A DNA stretch of 64,000 nucleotides, taken from the NCBI RefSeq assembly GCF_000313135.1, contig NW_004457313.1, forward strand, positions 243,688 through 307,687. The letters are read 5' to 3'. Both the position numbers and the translations under genes were made by a program. Every line of letters begins with the position of its first letter. Position 1 is the stretch's first letter. Below the pieces are notes generated by a model. It searched no databases. It worked only from the letters and a program-made list of their open reading frames with translations, and had not been told where the DNA came from. The DNA is from Acanthamoeba castellanii str. Neff (taxonomy: Eukaryota; Discosea; Longamoebia; Acanthamoebidae). Positions 58,532-64,000 of the stretch are shown piece by piece.

Positions 58532-60311
58532 TTAGAGATGCTCGCGGAAGAATCGGATCTGGTGCTCGAGCGTCTCCTCGAAGTGTGGCTTGCCCTCGTA
58601 GAAGTCGAAGTGGCCCACGTCGTACTTGAGAACCTGATACAGTGAAAGAAGCGTTTAGCACTGACAAGTACATGGGGGGGTATTCGGTGGAAGAAGGCGA
58701 TACCTTTCCATTGGCGAGGAGTTTCTCGGCTTCGTTGGCGGCGGTGATAGGGCACAGGGTATCGTGATTGGCTACGATCATCAGCGTGGGCGTAGCAATG
58801 GAGGCCACATAGTCCAGCGGCCTGTAGCGAGAAACGTAGAGGATAGACCTCGCCGGTGCCTGACACAACCATGACGACCGTCAGCTTCGGCCTTCAAACA
58901 TGGAACGTGAATGTGCCGATACCTTGTTTACCCATCCGCCGACTGGCTTCTCGGGCACCAAATGACCGTACTCAACAGCCTCGGGCGTACTGATGTGGTG
59001 AGTGTGAATAACTTGGAATCGGAGCGGCGCTCAAATGTCGCGAGCGCCATAACGCGACAGAGAGCACGCACGCACGATACACAGTGCAAGGAAGGAAGGC
59101 CATACTTCATGATGGCAACCTCGGCCGGCGAGGCGTAGATCCTGACGTAGACGTTGAGCCCAAACCACGACCCGATCCAGTCGGCAATGGCCAAAGCGAA
59201 GCCCTAATATATATATTCGATGAGTCCACAGCATGAAAGAGGCGGAGGGAAAGAAAAGTGGTGATTAGCAGATGGGGGGAGAGCGTACGCGTGCGACCTG
59301 GAGTAGGTTGAGGGTGGGGATGACCGCATAGGGGTCCAGGTGAGGCACTTGCGAGAAGACGGCCTTGAGCTGGGGCTTAGTCCTGTTCACATGTTCCGGC
59401 CTTTGGTTGAGGATGTAGTCTGCCATTGTGCGGACACGCAAAGAACAGCGTGAGTTACCAGAGCGAAAAGCGTCGACACGCGCGCACACAGTGAGTGAGT
59501 GAGTGAGTGAGAGTGAGTGAGTGAGTACTGAGAGGATAGGCCTTAACGGCGGCCTCGAACTCGGAGGCCGTCACCAGCACGTGGCCGCCGCTGAAGGAGG
59601 AGCCCCAGAGAGCCATGCGCGTGACGTCCACCTTTTCAGTAATGTCTGTGTCCAAAGCAAAGTTAGGCCCAGTGGGTCAGCCCCGCACGACCGCACGACC
59701 TCAACAAGACGGATGCGTACTGGTGTTGACGACGTGGACGATGGCGGCGTGGTAGTCCTGCACGTGGCGGATGGGGTCGATAAGGTTGCGCGGCCTGCCC
59801 TCGCTACGGCCAAAGTTGCGGTAGTCGAAGAGGAACACGGCCCACCCTTCCGCCACGAAGCGCTCCGCGTAGGCCGTTAATCCCGCGAAGTCCTTCTGTG
59901 CCGCCTGCGCACAACATGATTGTTTAAGTTGATATCAAAATTACAATCAAATAGATCTAATTTCTGATGTGAAGGTGCAAAGCGCAGCTGGTGAAAGTTC
60001 ATGAATTGTAATGGCACTTAAAAAATGGGCGTGATTAACAATTGGAGGTAAGGTACCAGACCAGGACCCATTATGATGACTGGAGGCTTGGTAGCCGGGA
60101 CAGGGAGAGGCAAGTAGAGCCAGGCTTCGAAGTGCTCGTGGTGGATGGGGACTCGCTCAACGATGCGCGCGTAGGTGCGCGTCTGTTGGATTCCATCGGC
60201 AGAGGACGCGGGAGTGGCAAAATCGTTGGGCGAAGATGGCGCGCCATCGTGGTACACCACGGCACCCAGCAGCACAGCGATGAGTCCCACAAGGACCAAC
60301 AACAGCTTCAT
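58532..60311 (-). CDS. Alpha/beta hydrolase with N-terminal signal anchor
   Basis: Hydrolase of the dienelactone-hydrolase/peptidase-like group. ATG 60311 (or 60320) begins a hydrophobic anchor MKLLLVLVGLIAVLLGAVVY. Then VPIHHEHFEAWLYLPLPVPA and PPVIIMGPGLV (oxyanion strand) come, with AERFVAEGWAVFLFDYRNFG followed by RSEGRPRNLIDPIRHVQDYH. The nucleophile elbow is MALWGSSFSGGHVL (about 59600), the acid is in TPTLMIVANHDTLCP (about 58780), and the base is in VGHFDFYEGKPHF (about 58605). TAA at 58532-58534. Nine or so exons; two introns contain GAGT repeats. The triad is complete; the substrate is unknown. Similar proteins are common in bacteria, so old transfer is possible but not shown. Confidence 0.85.
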
Positions 60312-60320
60312 CCTCCGCAA

Positions 60321-60825
60321 GAGATTAAATAGTTTGTTTTATGTTGTTTTTTTGCTGGACAAAACAAATAAACAAACTCTTTGTAGAAGGCATGGTCATT
60401 TTAACTGTGTATTTGGCAAAATTAAAATTCCCACACAAGATTATAGTTTTTAGGACAATGGCAGCACATCCCAACATGCTGCACATCACAGGGGTGTCTA
60501 AGAGAGTGAAGGACAGGCTACAATTTGGGGGGGGGTAGAAGATTCATTAATTTCTGAATTTTGCCACCTCCCAGCCTTTGTCCAAGCTTGCAATCAAGGG
60601 CAGTCAATGTGATGGAGTGGACTGGACCCCTTTTTGCCACAATTGTGGAGGTTGGCAGCTCCTGCAGCCTCAGTTAAATCCCCCACATGCTGCAGGCCAC
60701 ATGATCTTCATCACCACACAGACAAGATGGCCTCAATTACCAGCTTGCAGGCCTGACACTGCTCAACTAGGTGTTCATGACAAAGGGTCTGTGTACCTTT
60801 TTCCCTAATGCTCCTGTGTGGTGTA
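60321..60825. other. Start of A+T-richer block, no supported gene
   Basis: Composition changes here. A short frame at 60578-60808 has CHNCGGW but no wider support. No GTACG-type introns are visible beyond this point. Confidence 0.45.
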
Positions 60826-60994
60826 CACATCTTTAAAGGTGCAGGCACCACATCTGTACACAGAACAAATCAAGGTGAAAGTGCTGAGTGAGAGAGAAAA
60901 CAGCAAGAAATTCTGTAGCTGATTTACCTCTCACAGAGCTTTCACCTTGATTTGTTCTCTGTGTACATATGTGGTGCTCACCTTTAAAAATGTG
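60826..60994. mobile_element. MITE-like palindrome 1
   Basis: Two arms of about 65 bases, CACATCTTTAAAGGTG... (60826-60895) and its imperfect complement ...CACCTTTAAAAATGTG (60929-60994), enclose about 30 bases. The arms share ACAAATCAAGGTGAAAG and TGTACA blocks. No coding capacity. It fits a foldback/MITE element; no target duplication is certain. Confidence 0.7.
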
Positions 60995-61000
60995 ATGATT

Positions 61001-61199
61001 GTTGTGGTATCACCAGATGTTGTGCAATGATACCACAACATTCATCACAGTATCACCAACATCCCTTACATGATACCATGGTATTGCTCATTTCAATCCA
61101 GCAATACTGCAGCCATCATCATGGTATCATCACAGAACATCCAGCATTACCACAACAATCATCATGGTATCATCACACAACATCTAGTGATACCACAAC
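61001..61199. mobile_element. MITE-like palindrome 2 with internal direct repeats
   Basis: Terminal 24-base arms GTTGTGGTATCACCAGATGT... (61001-61024) and their complement (61176-61199) differ at one position. Inside, ATCATCATGGTATCATCACA occurs twice (about 61116 and 61158) and GATACCACAAC occurs at 61029 and 61189. Non-coding. Confidence 0.65.
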
Positions 61200-61520
61200 A
61201 AACTTGCAGTCATTTGAAATGAGAGGTCACAAATGACCATGTAATTGTTGTTGTGCTTCAGGAATAGTGCTCCAATTCAGCACAAATGTGAAGAATGAAG
61301 TTCCATCCATGAGTGCAACTGACTGAATATGGTGTGAGGTTGAACATGAACTGGAAGTGAGGGCACCATGTTGGCCACTGATTACAGAATTGATGGAGGG
61401 GATGAAAGCAAAAGCAAGGTGCATTTTGAGATTGTTCTGAGGAGCACTGGTAAAGTCAGATTTACTTTGCACCAACATGTCCATGATAAACAAAGAAATG
61501 GTAGGTTGAATGTGTAGTCA

Positions 61521-61591
61521 TCATGTACACATACACAATAAAGTAAGCATCCAGTTTTACAGTTTTTGTTGTCACATACACATACACAATA
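61521..61591. repeat. Dispersed ACATACACA repeat, first two copies
   Basis: GTACACATACACAATA at 61525-61540 and TCACATACACATACACAATA at 61573-61592. The same core recurs later in this A+T-rich block. Confidence 0.75.
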
Positions 61592-61718
61592 GAAATTTGG
61601 AGATGGTCATGGAGGTTCATACATTACATCAAGAGGTTTGCCCAGTCAGCCCAACATGCCATACGCAGGGCGCTGTGACAAACCTCAGGTGCTGTGTGCA
61701 GTATGCAACACCAACAAA

Positions 61719-62530
61719 TCACTTCCTTCTTTTCCCCCTCCTGAGCGGCTCAGGATCAGGCAGTTCTTCAGTGCAGGTTGGGCTAAGGTGACCAGAGTCT
61801 TCATCCAGATCAGGCCAGTCTTTCTGCATGCTAAGAAGCTGCAACCAGAGCACAGGTCTCATCTGGTTGTTGAGATCCAGTGAAACATCTGCACACAAGA
61901 GGGAATTGTAGGAGACAGAGGTGGGTGGGTCTGCAGTCAAGTGGTAGGACCCATCCATTGCTTCATCCAGCCAATCAAGGAATATGCATGCACAGGGTTC
62001 AACTGACCACACCAAGCCACACAGCTCCTTTCTCACCAGCAATTGCCACAATGGCTCCATCATCTGGCTTCACTGATGTCAGCTCAAGTGTAGCACTTCC
62101 AGTGAGACTGATGGAAGCATTGATGGGCCAATCCAATGGCTCCAGGTCAGAGAGAAGGTCGACTGAGCATAACAAAGATGGAGATTATTTGAAATAATTG
62201 ATATTGATATTGATATCAATGTATCTAATCTGGTCTTATTGCTGTCCAATGGTAGTCCATGAACATCTGCACATCTTCTTCATGGCAGGAGAAGTGGAAG
62301 ACATGAGGCCTGGAGGTTCCCTGAACACCACAGATATAGGGATCCATCCATGGAGATGATCTGCTGGCTGGATGTAGCCAGCTGACCAGTATCATCACCA
62401 CACACATCCAGAATGAGGGATACAGGAATCTCCAGTACTGGTGTCATGGTGAGATCACTATGATCCTCAGAATCACTGCCAGAGTGAGTGTCAGGGATGT
62501 CATATCCATTTTTGAAAAAAGGGCTGAAAT
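61719..62530 (-). CDS. Possible minus-strand exons of an unrecognised gene
   Basis: Weak. Three open, protein-like segments on the minus strand. The first, about 62530-62290, has DIPDTHSGSDSEDHSDL and ILDVCGDDTGQL. The second, about 62170-62020, has LEPLDWPINASISLTGSATL and KPDDGAIVAIAGEKGAVWLG. The third, 61890-61719, follows a TGTGCAG acceptor and has WLQLLSMQKDWPDLDEDSGH. They lie in different frames and exact junctions could not be fixed. They could be one gene, a decayed transposon gene, or chance. Confidence 0.3.
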
Positions 62531-63290
62531 GCCTGTAAGAATAAAGAGGTGATTTCAGACAGGATAGTTATCACATACACATACACAACATTTTTGTGCA
62601 TGCAAGTGGAGAAATGAAAATGATGTAAACATAGTTAAATCATCACATACACATATGCAATGATAAAATAGGAATTATAACTACATGTTACACATTGATT
62701 AAGAAGGTCAAGAATTATGGGAAAAATCAAAAAGAAGTGTGGGACAAACCAGGTATCACTGTCCAATGCCCCCATGGGTGGGGCAGTTGAGAGATGTGGT
62801 GGGGGGAGAGCATTAGTGTCAATGCAAACTGGCCTACCATCTAACCAGCAGCCAATGACATCTTGCCCATGAAGACAGTGAAATTTCAGAGTGGGCTGTC
62901 TCATTGGTGGCCTTGATCCTAACACTTTTTAAGAAATGTCTGCAAAAAAGCTCATTGGTACACACCATCCCATCATGCACATGTACATGATGAAATCTGA
63001 TTAGCATTAATGGTACAATAGATACAATTTCATTGTGTACACATATGTGATGAAATATCATTTTAGATATACAATAAATCTAATCTTATCTTTATGTTAT
63101 CCTTTCTTTTCATGGTGTTGTCCCATCATAATACCAGTTGTTTCATTATACTGCATATTTCCATTCTATTCAAGAATAGTGACTCTTATAATCAATTAAC
63201 CACCATTTTATATAAGTAATCTATTGCATACATGTACATGATAGAACAACTGATATATTCTCATTATTGAAGATTGTTCTCAACTCTCAG
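62531..63290. repeat. A+T-rich spacer with dispersed palindromic ACATACACA-type repeats
   Basis: Copies at 62571-62589 (TCACATACACATACACAA), 62643-62661 and 62971-62995 (CATCATGCACATGTACATGATG, nearly a perfect palindrome). Others are at 63033-63055 (inverted form, CATTGTGTACACATATGTGATG) and about 63226-63243. A frame open on the minus strand at 62635-62925 is not supported. Confidence 0.6.
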
Positions 63291-63760
63291 CAGACCATAC
63301 CTGAGACTCAAGGCACCACTGGAGCCAGCTCCATCATGGAGATGTCACAAGATTTGCTCTTAGCACCAGAGGTAAGTGTGTTTGATTTCAAATGAAATGT
63401 AGTCCTTAATAAATCTCACCAATCCTGTACTTTCTTCAGGTTGATGTGACAGCCCAAATAAGACCTGCCAGAGAGGAGCAAGTAACCCTGCCAACTGCCA
63501 TGGCCACTGATGAGGAGCTGTTGAAGCTCCTGAAGGAGGTATGCTTTTCATGCTGTTTGTGAAGCCCATTATGCACCACAACTGCAGGAGATTCTATCAC
63601 ATACACATACACAATAGAATGTTTGCTAATTCAGCTCCTCCTAGCCACAGAAGAGGAGCTCTCCATGCCTCCTGAGGAGGCCCTGCTCAAGCGTTATGGT
63701 GCCCTCTGTGCAGATCACATGAAGATGAACACTGCAACAATCAACATTGACCAAAGATGA
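63291..63760 (+). CDS. Partial gene of three exons, unrecognised
   Basis: Exons 63291-63371, 63440-63538 (99 nt) and 63635-63760 join in phase 0 and end at TGA 63758-63760. Donors are GTAAGTG and GTATGC and acceptors TTCAG, unlike the GTACG donors elsewhere. The product is acidic: IPETQGTTGASSIMEMSQDL, AREEQVTLPTAMATDEELLK, ATEEELSMPPEEALLKRYGA. The second intron contains the palindromic repeat copy at 63591-63620. The 5' end may extend through a further intron. No family recognised. Confidence 0.5.
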
Positions 63761-64000
63761 AGAGTGGCACTCATTGGTTGGTGACCACTAGAGGATGCAG
63801 AGCTCTCTCTACATTGATGAACAAGATGGGTGTTCTGACAATGGAGCATCTGCTTGTCCTCAAAGATGGGATGCCTGAATACTGCATCATTGATGGCAAT
63901 GTGCCTGGAAGACACTTCAGGGAAGCTCTGCCAAAGCATGGGAAATGGTGCCATTGGCTGTTTCCTGCCAAAGATATCCCTTCCCTTCTTGCAGATTCTG
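63757..64000 (+). CDS. Open frame running off the window end
   Basis: From ATG 63757, overlapping the previous stop, 81 codons stay open to the window edge: THWLVTTRGCRALSTLMNKM, LVLKDGMPEYCIIDGNVPGR, KHGKWCHWLFPAKDIPSLLA. It may be the continuation of the upstream exons after a one-base frameshift, or a separate exon. Unrecognised. Confidence 0.4.
   Translation, partial: MKSGTHWLVTTRGCRALSTLMNKMGVLTMEHLLVLKDGMPEYCIIDGNVPGRHFREALPKHGKWCHWLFPAKDIPSLLADS

Noticed and set aside
58060..58872. Separate minus-strand gene between the conserved unknown and the hydrolase
   Set aside because: The frame joins exon 1 of the 56928-58305 gene to intronic and intergenic sequence and to an out-of-frame reading of the hydrolase 3' end.
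62635..62925. Minus-strand frame with GQDVIGCWLDGRPVCIDT, considered as a transposase fragment
   Set aside because: Suggestive wording but no catalytic pattern or neighbouring homologous segments could be identified.
60541..64000. Viral origin of the A+T-rich block
   Set aside because: No viral hallmark protein is recognisable, and introns with GT-AG ends argue against a simple viral insertion. Origin left open.

Overview
This window is eukaryotic nuclear DNA. It is compact and G+C-rich, and almost every gene is split by introns of roughly 50-150 bases that begin GTAC(G) and end (Y)AG. Gene content (two phosphate-binding-protein/kinase/cyclase receptors, F-box-ankyrin proteins, a CAR-like GPCR, a Dbl-family RhoGEF, an F-box-arrestin protein, an RFX protein) and style point to a free-living amoebozoan, most likely Acanthamoeba or a close relative. 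That assignment is inference from style and family content, not from a marker gene.

Layout, left to right. A partial MPPE1/PGAP5-like phosphoesterase (minus) and a tRNA-Ala(AGC) with its Pol III terminator. An unrecognised two-TM protein, then a four-copy tandem array of an exon-intron cassette, then a broken cytochrome P450. A Nudix hydrolase (minus) divergent from an FSP1/AIFM2-like flavoprotein (plus). Receptor A: signal peptide, two PstS-like domains, EGF-like module, TM, TKL kinase, class III cyclase, second TKL kinase (11478-18294). It is followed at 105 bp by an F-box/ankyrin gene (18400-21207). An ABHD1/3-like lipase, RhoGEF, five-finger RanBP2-type zinc-finger protein and GPCR fill the middle. 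Then, on the minus strand, comes a second copy of the same two-gene block: receptor B (39990-33219) followed by its F-box/ankyrin partner (32151-29556). A 673-bp deleted Ty1/copia element sits between these two. After this come an RluA-type pseudouridine synthase, F-box-arrestin protein, sugar isomerase, serine carboxypeptidase (all plus), then UFC1, a type I membrane protein, an RFX protein, a conserved unknown and an alpha/beta hydrolase (all minus).

The last 3.5 kb (about 60541-64000) differs: visibly A+T-richer, with two palindromic MITE-like elements, a short dispersed repeat centred on ACATACACA, and exons using GTAAG/GTATG donors instead of GTACG.

The most interesting system is the inverted pair of receptor + F-box/ankyrin blocks. 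Bacterial-type solute-binding ectodomains are wired to two kinases and a nucleotidyl cyclase in one polypeptide. The ectodomains have drifted apart while the C-terminal kinase, even its introns, is almost identical between copies. The paralogues also show a clean intron presence/absence difference and a frame-breaking deletion in F-box copy B.
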